A stretch of DNA of 42,324 bases, from NCBI GenBank assembly GCA_002793215.1, contig PFPU01000126.1, positions 1 to 42,324 on the forward strand, read 5' to 3'. Positions 17,102 to 25,268 of this stretch are shown one piece after another. Position 1 is the first letter of the stretch. Each line of letters opens with the position of its first letter. The notes below the pieces were generated by a model, which worked only from the letters and a program-made list of their open reading frames with translations, did not search any database and was not told the origin of the DNA. The DNA comes from Flavobacteriales bacterium CG_4_10_14_0_2_um_filter_35_18 (GTDB taxonomy: Bacteria; Bacteroidota; Bacteroidia; Flavobacteriales; Flavobacteriaceae). The position numbers were made by a program, and so were the translations under genes.

Positions 17102-19075
17102 TTAATAATCTAACAGCGCGCTTAACGCATTTTTGAAGCGTTCTCTAGGTAAAAATTGATTTTCTAGTGCCTTGGCAAAGGGAATTGGTGTTTCTAAACT
17201 GCCAATGCGTTTAATGGGTGCATCTAAAAATTCAAAACATTGTTCGGCGATAATGGCTGCGATTTCGGATGACAATCCACCAAATAAAGTGTCTTCTTGT
17301 AACAGTATGACTTTTCCTGTTTTCTTTACGGATGTTAAAATTGTATCTAAATCGAGTGGTTGCAAACTTCTCAAATCAATTAAATCACACTCATCCGAAA
17401 AATCATTTAAAGTCTCTAAAGCCCAATGAACGCTAGCGCCATAAGTAATGATAGTCACTTTATTGCCAGTTTTTAAAACAGAAGCCTGACCAAGCGGAAT
17501 GGTATAATAATCATTGGGGACTTCCTGTGATATAGAACGATATAGCGCTTTATGTTCAAAATAGAGTACCGGATTTGGATCGGCAATAGCTGAAGCAAGC
17601 AAGCCTTTTGCATCAAATGGAAATGCAGGATAAACAACTTTTAAGCCAGGCGTTTTTAAAAACCAAGCTTCGTTAGTTTGACTATGAAATGGGCCGGCGC
17701 CAACACCTGCGCCACACGGCATACGCAAAACCACATCGGCTGTTTGTTGCCAACGGTAGAACGATTTTGCTAATAAATTGATAACAGGATTAAATCCGGT
17801 GGAAATAAAATCGGAAAATTGTAATTCAACAACACTTTTAAAACCGGCAATTGATAGTCCGTATGCCGTTTCAATAATAGTCGATTCGCAAATGGGTGTA
17901 TTGCGCACACGCTCAGCGCCAAATTCATTTAAAAATCCTTCAGTAACCTTAAAAACGCCACCATAGTCGGCAATATCTTGTCCCATTAAAATTAGCTTAT
18001 CGTGCTTTTGCATCGCTTGAAATAAACCTTGCGAAATGGCATCTACAAACCGGATATTTTTAGAATTATTTGATGGCGTTACTAGTTCTAAGTTAAACGG
18101 ATTGTAAACATCATTCAATTCATTTTCTAAATTAGCTACAATAAGCGGTTCATTATTAGCAATTTCAAGATTGGTGTTGATTTCATCAGCGATTTCATTT
18201 CTAAAATCAAGATCTTCTTGAAGTGTTAAAATATTTTGAGCTAACATAAACTCATAATAATTTTTAATAGGATCTTTTTGTTCCCATTTTTCTAAAAGGG
18301 CTTTTGGAACATATTTAGTACCGCTAGCCTCTTCGTGGCCGCGCATTCTAAAAGTTAAAAATTCAATTAAAATTGGGCGCGGATTAGCTCTTACGCTCAA
18401 AGCAAGTTCTGAAATTTTGTTGTAAACTTCTAAAATATTATTGCCATCAATTTGAAGGCATTCCATACCATAACCTTTGGCTTTATCAATCATAAACTCA
18501 CAAGCAAACTGTTGGTTGCTAGGCGTTGAAAGTCCATAGCCATTATTTTCAATACAAAATAAAACGGGAAGTTTCCAAACGGATGCTACATTTAGCGCTT
18601 CGTGAAAATCACCTTCGCTAGTTCCGCCATCACCCGTAAAAACGGCTGTCAATTTGTTATTTTTGCTAAGAATATTTGCTAAAGCGATGCCATTAGCAAT
18701 CCCTAATTGAGGTCCTAAATGAGAAATCATTCCAATAATGTGATAGTCTTGAGTTCCAAAATGGAACGAGCGGTCTCGCCCTTTTGTAAATCCACTCAAT
18801 TTACCTTGCCACTGAGCAAAAAGGCGGTATAAGGGAATTGGTCTTGTTGTAAAAACACCTAAATTGCGGTGCATTGGCAAGAGGTATTCATCTTCTTGTA
18901 AAGCAAGTGTTACGCCAACAGCAATGGCTTCTTGACCAATGCCTGAAAACCATTTTGAAATCTTACCTTGGCGCAAAAGCACCAACATTTTTTCTTCAAT
19001 TAATCGTGGTTTTAAAAGATTTTTATAGAGAATTATTAATTTTTCTTTTGATAATCCATTGATTATAAAGTTCAT
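17102..19075 (-). CDS. Fused alpha/beta 2-oxoacid dehydrogenase E1 (branched-chain type)
   Basis: This 657-residue protein joins both E1 subunits. Residues 1-320 are the alpha part, with the thiamine-diphosphate motif GDGGTSEG (148-155) ending in IENN (175-178), preceded by the substrate-loop region HRNLGVF. Residues about 345-657 are the beta part (GQDIADYGGVFKVTEGF, then TPICESTIIETAYGL and RMPCGAGVGAGPFHSQ). The fusion is frequent in Flavobacteriia. It decarboxylates a 2-oxoacid and passes the acyl group to lipoyl-E2; E2 and E3 are not in the window. An Lrp-family gene lies directly upstream on the same strand, the arrangement expected for branched-chain keto-acid use (compare BkdR-bkd in Pseudomonas putida). 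Pyruvate or another substrate is not excluded. Confidence 0.9.
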   Translation of the reverse strand: MNFIINGLSKEKLIILYKNLLKPRLIEEKMLVLLRQGKISKWFSGIGQEAIAVGVTLALQEDEYLLPMHRNLGVFTTRPIPLYRLFAQWQGKLSGFTKGRDRSFHFGTQDYHIIGMISHLGPQLGIANGIALANILSKNNKLTAVFTGDGGTSEGDFHEALNVASVWKLPVLFCIENNGYGLSTPSNQQFACEFMIDKAKGYGMECLQIDGNNILEVYNKISELALSVRANPRPILIEFLTFRMRGHEEASGTKYVPKALLEKWEQKDPIKNYYEFMLAQNILTLQEDLDFRNEIADEINTNLEIANNEPLIVANLENELNDVYNPFNLELVTPSNNSKNIRFVDAISQGLFQAMQKHDKLILMGQDIADYGGVFKVTEGFLNEFGAERVRNTPICESTIIETAYGLSIAGFKSVVELQFSDFISTGFNPVINLLAKSFYRWQQTADVVLRMPCGAGVGAGPFHSQTNEAWFLKTPGLKVVYPAFPFDAKGLLASAIADPNPVLYFEHKALYRSISQEVPNDYYTIPLGQASVLKTGNKVTIITYGASVHWALETLNDFSDECDLIDLRSLQPLDLDTILTSVKKTGKVILLQEDTLFGGLSSEIAAIIAEQCFEFLDAPIKRIGSLETPIPFAKALENQFLPRERFKNALSALLDY

Positions 19076-19107
19076 CGTGAAGTTATTTTGTTAGCTATTT
19101 TAATTAT

Positions 19108-19115
19108 CAAATGTA
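19108..19115 (-). promoter_or_regulatory. -7 box TACATTTG of the E1 gene
   Basis: The minus strand reads TACATTTG, a full match to TAnnTTTG, 33 nt before the ATG at 19075. A transcription start near 19102 would leave a leader of about 27 nt. The palindrome at 19131-19148 lies 15 nt further upstream, where the -33 element would be. Confidence 0.6.
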
Positions 19116-19130
19116 GCGAAAATAGTGTAC

Positions 19131-19148
19131 TACTTATTATAATAAGTA
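19131..19148. promoter_or_regulatory. 18-bp perfect palindrome, candidate Lrp-family operator
   Basis: TACTTATTATAATAAGTA reads the same on both strands. It lies in the 116-bp gap between the Lrp/AsnC gene (ending 19192) and the E1 start (19075), spanning roughly -25 to -45 of the E1 promoter. Its position over the -33 region suits a repressor or an activator. Assignment to the neighbouring Lrp protein is inference. Confidence 0.5.
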
Positions 19149-19191
19149 CAAAAATTATCTTTTAAAACAGCTCTAAAAAATTGACATTAAC

Positions 19192-19671
19192 CTAAAGTTC
19201 AGCAAATATTTGATGCATCAAGCGATTTTTATCATTGATGCTTTCAAAAAGCGAAATTGAGGTTTCTGTACGTTGGACATCAGGTATTTGGTCAATTTTA
19301 AAAATAATATCTTTTGCATGTTTTGTATCACGAGCGCGTAATTTGCAAAATACACCAAATTTGCCTGTTGTTAAATGGGCTACGGTTATTTCTGGAATTT
19401 TTACCAATTCTTCTAAAACGGCTTCGGTGCTTGAACTTTTAATTAAAAATAGGCCAACATAGGCAATAAATGAATAGCCCAATTTATCGTAATCTAATTT
19501 TAGCGTAGAGCCTTTTATAAGACCTTCTTCAATCATTTTATTAACGCGAATGTGGATTGTTCCAGCTGAAACGCCATATTTTTTAGCAATATCTGTAAAA
19601 GGTGTTCTTGCATTTTCAATTAAGACATCTATAATTTGGTGGTCTAATTCGTCGATATTAAATTTTTTCAT
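19192..19671 (-). CDS. Lrp/AsnC-family transcriptional regulator
   Basis: The 159-residue protein has the standard Lrp layout: an N-terminal winged helix (residues about 5-55, LDHQIIDVLIENARTPFTDI, then GVSAGTIHIRVNKMIEEGLI) and a C-terminal ligand/oligomerisation (RAM) domain (about 70-150, including VAHLTTGKFGVFCKLRARD). These regulators respond to amino acids and form octamers or hexadecamers. The gene is flanked on the same strand by the M14 peptidase (79-bp gap upstream) and E1 (116-bp gap downstream). Inverted repeats lie in front of both this gene and E1. Regulation of branched-chain keto-acid oxidation and of its own gene is a reasonable inference. Confidence 0.92.
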   Translation of the reverse strand: MKKFNIDELDHQIIDVLIENARTPFTDIAKKYGVSAGTIHIRVNKMIEEGLIKGSTLKLDYDKLGYSFIAYVGLFLIKSSSTEAVLEELVKIPEITVAHLTTGKFGVFCKLRARDTKHAKDIIFKIDQIPDVQRTETSISLFESINDKNRLMHQIFAEL

Positions 19672-19698
19672 TACTTTGATTGATTTTTTGCGAAATTC

Positions 19699-19719
19699 GG
19701 AATATAATTGAGATATTCC
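19699..19719. promoter_or_regulatory. Inverted repeat GGAATAT-N7-ATATTCC upstream of the Lrp gene
   Basis: A 7-bp perfect inverted repeat with 7-bp spacer lies 28 bp before the regulator's ATG at 19671. Position suggests an autoregulatory site. Its sequence differs from the palindrome in front of E1, so a single shared operator is not shown. Confidence 0.4.
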
Positions 19720-19749
19720 TAATAAAATAAAGAAAAATTAAAATATTTG

Positions 19750-20835
19750 TTAATTAATAAACTTAAATAATGAATTTAGGTTATTTTCAGAATCAATTAC
19801 TATATTTTTTGCATCAATAAAAGTATTTGCACCATAAGTGGATAAGTCTCCTATTTTTTCAATTGTTGGAATTCTAATCAATTGATTATCTTTAAGTTCT
19901 TCGATATATAAAATTCCAATAGAAACATTTTTAGAATCTAGCAAGACGTTATTGATGATAATATCGAGATAGTTGGTGTCATTTTCAGGAATGTCTTTAT
20001 AAATGTCAATCGTTGCAAAAGTATTTGTTGAAATACTCAACAAGCCCGTTAGTAGCGATTTAAAATAATAATAGCGTACTTTTTCTCGGTTGTAATCGTC
20101 TTTAAAATGACCTGCTTCAATTAAAATGGTGCAAAATCCATCTTTCTGAAAATTATCGCCCGTGGCATTTGGGTAAAATTCATCGTTATAACGTGACACA
20201 TTTTTGGGAATATCGCTTTTAACGGCTTGAAACATAGAACTAATGATGGCCATTGATTTTAAACGTTCCGCAGTAAGCTTTCGCGAAGGTTCGGTAGCAG
20301 GCGACAAAAATGAAATGCTAGCTGGTTCTTTGGTTTGTGCCACACTATAAATATTACGCTGGTCGTGTAAGTTAAAACAAAAATCAGGTTGAAACTCATT
20401 CAATGTATGACGCAAAAGTTTGCTCTCGGGAGCCATTAATGTAGTTGCATCTCTATTTAAATCAATTTGTTGCGCATTTACTCTGGTGTAAGCCAAGGCT
20501 CCATCAGGATTGAGGATTGGAATGATTTTAATGGTACAAAACTTTAAAATGGCTTTGACTTTTTGAGGTGAATTTGGGTTTTTAAAAACATTGAGCAAAT
20601 CAAATACAACTTTGGTAGCAGTAGCTTCGTTTCCGTGCATTTGCGTCCAAATTAAAATTTTAATAGGACCGTTCCCTAAAATGATATGATATATGGGTTT
20701 GTTTAAAAATGATTTACCAATCTGGTTTATTTGATAGGATTTATCATGAAGTAAAAGTAAAGGCTTTATGTTCTCACAATGAATCCACTTGCCAATTAAG
20801 CTTAGTTCTTTGTTATTTTGAAAGAGTTTTTTCAT
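19750..20835 (-). CDS. Cytoplasmic M14-family zinc carboxypeptidase
   Basis: The 361-residue protein has the M14 active-site set: zinc ligands His67 and Glu70 in QMHGNEATA, Arg118 and Asn127-Arg128 (IDLNRDA) for substrate carboxylate binding, His157 in NLHDQR as third zinc ligand, and the catalytic Glu240 in ILIEAGHF. The catalytic domain covers about residues 30-260, and the last 90 residues form an extra domain. There is no signal peptide, which is unusual for a digestive carboxypeptidase and fits an intracellular amidase or peptidase (compare MpaA-type enzymes); the substrate is unknown. The start codon lies 6 nt from the first of the TTACA-N2-TGTAA operators shared with the divergent XRE gene, so control by that regulator is likely. 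Confidence 0.87.
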   Translation of the reverse strand: MKKLFQNNKELSLIGKWIHCENIKPLLLLHDKSYQINQIGKSFLNKPIYHIILGNGPIKILIWTQMHGNEATATKVVFDLLNVFKNPNSPQKVKAILKFCTIKIIPILNPDGALAYTRVNAQQIDLNRDATTLMAPESKLLRHTLNEFQPDFCFNLHDQRNIYSVAQTKEPASISFLSPATEPSRKLTAERLKSMAIISSMFQAVKSDIPKNVSRYNDEFYPNATGDNFQKDGFCTILIEAGHFKDDYNREKVRYYYFKSLLTGLLSISTNTFATIDIYKDIPENDTNYLDIIINNVLLDSKNVSIGILYIEELKDNQLIRIPTIEKIGDLSTYGANTFIDAKNIVIDSENNLNSLFKFIN

Positions 20836-20841
20836 ATCAGT

Positions 20842-21122
20842 TTACAAATGTAATTAAAGATATATTTACAAATGTAAACACTATTTCAAATAATAATATT
20901 ACATTTGTAACTATATATCAGTCTATTTAATGACTTAAAAATGATTTTTGTAAACAACGGTAATACTAATTTAATAATTTTTATTATATACACTTTATCA
21001 GACTATTATATCTTTTTAATTCAAGTATATTATAGTAATATTTACCTTGATACAACAGATAATTTTGTTAATTAAAATTATATTTATTACATTTGTAACT
21101 TAATAAATAATTACAATGGTAA
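20842..21122. promoter_or_regulatory. Operator array TTACA-N2-TGTAA between M14 and XRE genes
   Basis: Four perfect 12-bp copies lie at 20842-20853, 20866-20877, 20899-20910 and 21087-21098. A fifth at 21111-21122 has one half-site mismatch and covers the XRE start codon. Pairs 1-2 and 4-5 are each spaced 24 bp start to start. Copies 1 and 2 read TTACAAATGTAA on the plus strand, copies 3 and 4 read TTACATTTGTAA. Each perfect copy therefore includes a TACATTTG -7 box pointing toward the nearer gene for copies 1, 2 and 4. A bound repressor would block the promoters directly. The middle of the region, 20911-21086, is AT-rich and otherwise shows only half-sites. Confidence 0.75.
21064..21095 (+). 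promoter_or_regulatory. Promoter of the XRE regulator gene
   Basis: A -33 TTTG at 21064-21067, a 20-nt spacer and TACATTTG at 21088-21095 fit the Bacteroidota consensus TTTG-N17-23-TAnnTTTG. The -7 box is inside operator copy 4. The leader would be about 15 nt. Confidence 0.7.
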
Positions 21123-21535
21123 ACAATGAAGAATTTGCAGATCGTATCAAAAAACTATTGGCTTTTTATAATTTATCAGCAACTCAATTTGCTGATAAAA
21201 TAAATGTACAGCGTTCGAGCATCTCTCACCTCCTATCTGGTAGAAATAAGCCAAGTTTAGATTTTGTAATTAAAGTTGTAAAAAAATTTAATGAAGTAGA
21301 TTTATATTGGTTGCTTAATGGCAAGGGCGTATTTCCTAAACAAGAAGATTCACTGCCAAATAAAGCGATTATAACAGCGTTACCGTTAGAATCTACAGAC
21401 CCGCTCAAAATGGAACCAAAAGTAGAAACAGAACCGCTTTTAGCAAAGAAAACAGCATCCGTTAAGGGAAAATCAATTGACCATATCATCATTTTTTACA
21501 ATGACGGTAGTTTCAAAAAATATGAAGCGGTTTAA
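21116..21535 (+). CDS. XRE-family helix-turn-helix regulator
   Basis: The 139-residue protein has an N-terminal HTH of the Cro/C1 type (residues about 5-60: FADRIKKLLAFYNLSATQFA, then INVQRSSISHLLSGRNKPS, then WLLNGKG). A flexible low-complexity linker with Pro, Glu and Lys follows, then a short C-terminal strand (IDHIIIFYNDGSFKKYEAV) of a kind common in Flavobacteriia. It has no protease-like domain, so it is not a LexA/CI-type repressor. The operator array upstream, one copy over its own start codon, indicates autoregulation and joint control of the divergent M14 peptidase. The stop codon lies inside a terminator stem. Confidence 0.9.
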   Translation: MVNNEEFADRIKKLLAFYNLSATQFADKINVQRSSISHLLSGRNKPSLDFVIKVVKKFNEVDLYWLLNGKGVFPKQEDSLPNKAIITALPLESTDPLKMEPKVETEPLLAKKTASVKGKSIDHIIIFYNDGSFKKYEAV

Positions 21536-21556
21536 CCAAGGAGGTTAAACCGCTTC
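21524..21556. terminator. Terminator hairpin that includes the XRE stop codon
   Basis: GAAGCGGTTTAACC (21524-21537) pairs perfectly with GGTTAAACCGCTTC (21543-21556) around a 5-nt loop. The left arm encodes the last three residues and the TAA stop. T-runs are weak (AATAAAG downstream), so efficiency is uncertain. The converging M1 gene ends at 21578 and may also use it. Confidence 0.7.
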
Positions 21557-21577
21557 AATAAAGCTGTATAAGTTTAT

Positions 21578-24028
21578 TTATTTTAACTTATTAATTCCTT
21601 CATTAACAATAGCTAACAATGCTGTTTCATTAGCTAAATGTGCTTTAGTTTTTAAATCAATAACTTTTTGCATCAATTGCAACATCATTTTATCAGCGCC
21701 ATACGATTTAAATTGCAAGCCCGTTTTAACAAAACTGTCAATCATTACTTGGGTTGCCTCAACATTACTTGAAGCTGCGATCCATTCAAAAGCCTTACCG
21801 TATTCAGTTTGGACATCTTTATCAGGATTAAAAAACATCCCAGCTATTAAGTTTGTGGCGATAAAAGCCATTTCGCTTTCGTCTTTTTCTTTAATAAATA
21901 GACTCACTAAATTAGCGTTCATATATTTTTTTGATTCGGCTGGTATTGATTTTGCTGCCTTTAAAGCACCGATTTTATCAATATTATACAAAGCACTTAT
22001 TGCATTTGATTGAACCGAAAAGGACGTACTTTTAAGTGCATCGTTAAACAAACTTAAATATTTTTTGTCGTTTAAGTTTCCTAACACCTTAACAGCCTTT
22101 GCCTGTACTAAGGTTTTTGGGTCATTTTTTGCTAAATCTTCAACAATTTTAATGGCTTTTTTTGCTTTTTTGGGATTTGATAGGTCAATATTTTCTAAAG
22201 TCATAATTCGCAAACCAAAATAAGAATCATTTAAAGCGCTGGTCAAAACAGTATAGGCTTCTTCATTATCTTGTTGTTTTGAAAGGGCTTCAATTACACT
22301 TCTGCGCGCATCGTAGCTTTTTAAATGGGTGTATTGATAGCTGAAATTTTGGATTGTTTTAGAGCTATCAGTGAGTTGCATTAATAAATCTTTATCGGGA
22401 TCAATATCAATTAACAAGGGTTTTGAACTTGTTTCAAAGCCCAAGGAATGTGTTTGTTTATCAATCCAAACGTCGTAATGCTTTTTGCCTGTAGCTTCAT
22501 AAACATCAATACCTAAAGGAAAATTAAACACTTTTTCACCTTGCTTTAGATTGAAATATAGCTTTTTAGCTTTTTCATCATAAGAATAGTTCACATTTAA
22601 CTCAATATGTCCACTATTAAAATACCATTGATTAAAAAACCAATTTAAGTCTTTACCACTTACGGATTCAAATGCCAAACGGAGCTGGTGTGCTTCGCCG
22701 GTACCAAATTTATTAGTTTCTAAGTATTTTTTAAGTCCACCAAAAAAAGCGTCATCACCTAAAAAATTTCGCAACATGTGCAATACGTAACCGCCTTTGT
22801 TATAGCTAACGGCATCAAACATATCTTCTTTATCGGCATAGTGAAATCGCACCAAATCTTTATTGGCACTATTACTGTTAAAATAGCCGTTTAAATCATT
22901 ATATCGCAAAGCATCGGCGTGGTCTTTTCCATATTTAAATTCGCGCCACAAATATTCACTATAATTGGCAAATGACTCATTAACAGTTAAATTAGACCAA
23001 CTTTCGGTTGTTACCAAATCACCAAACCAATGGTGAAATAATTCGTGAGAGATAACATCTTCCCAAGCGTTTTGGTCAATTAATTGTCCGGGGACTTGAT
23101 AAGCAGATTCTTGATGTAAAACGGCGGTAGTATTTTCCATAGCGCCGCTAACAAAATCAATACCAACAATTTGAGAAAATTTTGGCCATTGGTATTCAAC
23201 ACCTAACCTATCAGAAAAGAACTGAATCATTTCGGGTGTTAAACCAAATATTTGTTTTGCATAAGGGGCATATTCTTTAGTTACATAATAATTAACTTCA
23301 CGGCCTTTCCATGAATCTTTTATAATTTCATAGTCACCTATTCCCATAAAAAACAAATAAGGTGCGTGGGGAAGATCCATTTTCCAATAATCGGTACGAG
23401 TGCCATCGGGGTTATTGGTTTGATTGATTAATAGGCCATTTGATAGTGTTACAAATTTATTTGGAACCGTTATATAAATCTCTTCGGTTGACTTTTGATT
23501 GGGTGTATCTAAAGTGGGAAACCACACACTATTTGATTCGGTTTCACCTTGTGTCCAAATTTGAGTAGGCTTATCAGGGTCTGTTTCGGTTGGGTCGATA
23601 AAATATAGCCCTTTAGCATCAGTAATGGCTTGACTGCCTTTTTGAGCAACTTCTTCGGGGCGGGCAATATATTTAATATAAACCATATATTTTTCGCCCT
23701 TGGCAAAGATATTTCCCAAATTTATTGTTAATTTATCATCCTTATAATCATATTTTAAGTCTGTTTTGCCATTCGAAACCTGAGTTATTAGCATGGCTTT
23801 TGCATCAAGCGTTAGGGAATTAGTTGAATAAAAGTGTGGTTTTAGTGTTAACCAAGCTTCACCATTCATCTGACTTTTGGCGAAGTTAAAATCAACTTTT
23901 AATTTGGTGTGTACTAAATCACTTTCTTTTGTTCGCTCAGCTCTGTAGGGAATTTCACTTAGTTCTTGGGAAAATAAAGATAAATTTACCCATAATAAAA
24001 GGGTAAGAAAAAATACTTTTTTAATCAT
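21578..24028 (-). CDS. M1-family zinc aminopeptidase, exported
   Basis: The 816-residue protein starts with a Sec signal (KKVFFLTLLLWVNLSLFSQ). It has the M1 exopeptidase motif GAMEN (295-299) and the zinc site HELFH (His328, Glu329, His332) with the third ligand Glu351 in NLTVNESFANYSE. The N-terminal beta domain covers about 25-225 and the thermolysin-like domain about 230-480. The C-terminal part (about 530-816) is made of helical HEAT/ARM-like repeats. It releases N-terminal amino acids from peptides, presumably in the periplasm. It is a single gene between two hairpins. Confidence 0.93.
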   Translation of the reverse strand: MIKKVFFLTLLLWVNLSLFSQELSEIPYRAERTKESDLVHTKLKVDFNFAKSQMNGEAWLTLKPHFYSTNSLTLDAKAMLITQVSNGKTDLKYDYKDDKLTINLGNIFAKGEKYMVYIKYIARPEEVAQKGSQAITDAKGLYFIDPTETDPDKPTQIWTQGETESNSVWFPTLDTPNQKSTEEIYITVPNKFVTLSNGLLINQTNNPDGTRTDYWKMDLPHAPYLFFMGIGDYEIIKDSWKGREVNYYVTKEYAPYAKQIFGLTPEMIQFFSDRLGVEYQWPKFSQIVGIDFVSGAMENTTAVLHQESAYQVPGQLIDQNAWEDVISHELFHHWFGDLVTTESWSNLTVNESFANYSEYLWREFKYGKDHADALRYNDLNGYFNSNSANKDLVRFHYADKEDMFDAVSYNKGGYVLHMLRNFLGDDAFFGGLKKYLETNKFGTGEAHQLRLAFESVSGKDLNWFFNQWYFNSGHIELNVNYSYDEKAKKLYFNLKQGEKVFNFPLGIDVYEATGKKHYDVWIDKQTHSLGFETSSKPLLIDIDPDKDLLMQLTDSSKTIQNFSYQYTHLKSYDARRSVIEALSKQQDNEEAYTVLTSALNDSYFGLRIMTLENIDLSNPKKAKKAIKIVEDLAKNDPKTLVQAKAVKVLGNLNDKKYLSLFNDALKSTSFSVQSNAISALYNIDKIGALKAAKSIPAESKKYMNANLVSLFIKEKDESEMAFIATNLIAGMFFNPDKDVQTEYGKAFEWIAASSNVEATQVMIDSFVKTGLQFKSYGADKMMLQLMQKVIDLKTKAHLANETALLAIVNEGINKLK

Positions 24029-24103
24029 AGTAATTGAAAATTAAGTTTATAAATTTTAGGATTCAAATATAATTGATTAATAGATTAATAATTTGTTAAA
24101 AAA

Positions 24104-24125
24104 AAACCACGAAAAATCGTGGTTT
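24104..24125 (-). terminator. Terminator of the sigma/DUF4252 operon
   Basis: On the minus strand AAACCACGA-TTTT-TCGTGGTTT is followed by a run of T, a textbook intrinsic terminator. It lies 25 nt past the stop of the last gene of the operon (24150) and before the M1 start at 24028. Confidence 0.88.
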
Positions 24126-24149
24126 AAATTTTAATTCAATTTTATTTTA

Positions 24150-24695
24150 TCAGTTAAAAAAGCTTTTTAAGTTCTGAATTTTTGAGGTATCTATTTTACC
24201 TGACCTTGCCAAACTAAACAGTTTAAAAGCTTTATTGGCATCCATTTTTTCACCCAAAACCCTAACCAAAACTAGGCCTTTATCATTTGATGAACCAAAT
24301 AATATAAATTGGTCAACACTGGTATCATTACCCAAATATTTAATGGTTACCAAATTGGTTCCATCCTTAAAATGCATTAAATCTTTATATGATTTGTTTG
24401 CCAATATTTTATTGATGGCTATTTTTTCAGTCTCGTATTTTGGGGCATTAAGTTCTGTTTTTTTTAAAGCGAGCACATTTAATTTTTTAAATGATTCGAT
24501 TGCTTCTTTAGCCTCTAAAGGCAATTCTTTATTATTGACATCACCTAAAATGCTTGACGGAATATCAATAGCTAGAAAGTCGGAATCTTGTTGATGTTTT
24601 ACAAAATAATTTTGCATTTCAGCATCGCTAGAGCAGCTTATAATTAGTACGATAACTACAATAAGCCAAGTTATAAAATTAATGATTTTAAACAT
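24150..24695 (-). CDS. DUF4252 lipoprotein
   Basis: The 181-residue protein has a lipoprotein signal (ITWLIVVIVLIISC, Cys21) and then a DUF4252-like domain. Recognisable parts are KSYKDLMHFKDGTNLVTIKY, a domain-typical segment with a strand after DG, and LVRVLGEKMDANKAFKL near the end. It is a paralogue of the gene just upstream, with which it shares the L-x-x-x-KDG-x-N-x-V pattern. Two nucleotides separate the two genes. DUF4252 proteins are Bacteroidota envelope proteins of unknown function, frequently encoded beside an ECF sigma factor. Confidence 0.85.
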   Translation of the reverse strand: MFKIINFITWLIVVIVLIISCSSDAEMQNYFVKHQQDSDFLAIDIPSSILGDVNNKELPLEAKEAIESFKKLNVLALKKTELNAPKYETEKIAINKILANKSYKDLMHFKDGTNLVTIKYLGNDTSVDQFILFGSSNDKGLVLVRVLGEKMDANKAFKLFSLARSGKIDTSKIQNLKSFFN

Positions 24696-24697
24696 CT

Positions 24698-25249
24698 TTA
24701 ATTATTTTTAGTTTTTATATCTTTAAGATGTTCACCACCCGGAATATTCATTTTTGCTGTCAATTTTGAAATATTTTTAAGGTCAATATTTCCTGTCAAA
24801 GAGACAATAACACCTTGTTTTTTACCGTCTTCGGTTGCGTTTATAAACATTAAAAGCTCATTCACAAAATTGGGATTGTTGCTTTGTTTTACATAAATTT
24901 TGACGTTGTTTGAACCATCTTTGGCGCGCATTAATTCGGTTAAATTACTTGTCTTTAAATAAGTGGCAACGGTAGCTTCCATTTGGCTGGCAATAGTAAG
25001 ATTTTCTGTGGCAAATACTTTCAATTCCGAAAGGCCTTTAATTAAATTAAGATACTCGCTATCAGATTCTTGTCCAATAGAACTCATCAAGCTAAAAGCT
25101 GATTTATTAACCACTACTACTTTTACATCATCCATATCTTCAAATTTATTAAACGCAGATTGCGCCTGACTTATTTGAGGTAAAACGGCTAATATTAAGC
25201 CTAAAAATAGGCCTTTAAATGTTTTGTTTTTTATTGTTTTCATAATCAT
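24698..25249 (-). CDS. DUF4252 exported protein
   Basis: The 183-residue protein has a cleavable Sec signal (KGLFLGLILAVLPQISQAQS). The mature domain contains KFEDMDDVKVVVVNKSAF, TSNLTELMRAKDGSNNVKIY and VSLTGNIDLKNISKL, the DUF4252 pattern of alternating strands and helices. It lacks a lipobox, so unlike its paralogue downstream it should be soluble in the periplasm. A Met-Ile-Met start gives two possible ATG codons two codons apart. It lies 19 nt after the small membrane protein gene in the same operon. Confidence 0.85.
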   Translation of the reverse strand: MIMKTIKNKTFKGLFLGLILAVLPQISQAQSAFNKFEDMDDVKVVVVNKSAFSLMSSIGQESDSEYLNLIKGLSELKVFATENLTIASQMEATVATYLKTSNLTELMRAKDGSNNVKIYVKQSNNPNFVNELLMFINATEDGKKQGVIVSLTGNIDLKNISKLTAKMNIPGGEHLKDIKTKNN

Positions 25250-25268
25250 TTTTGTTATTTGTTATTTG

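Noticed and set aside
20842-21535. XRE regulator as a prophage repressor or antitoxin
   Set aside because: No phage, integrase or toxin gene is near it; its divergent partner is an intact M14 peptidase and both genes share chromosomal composition.
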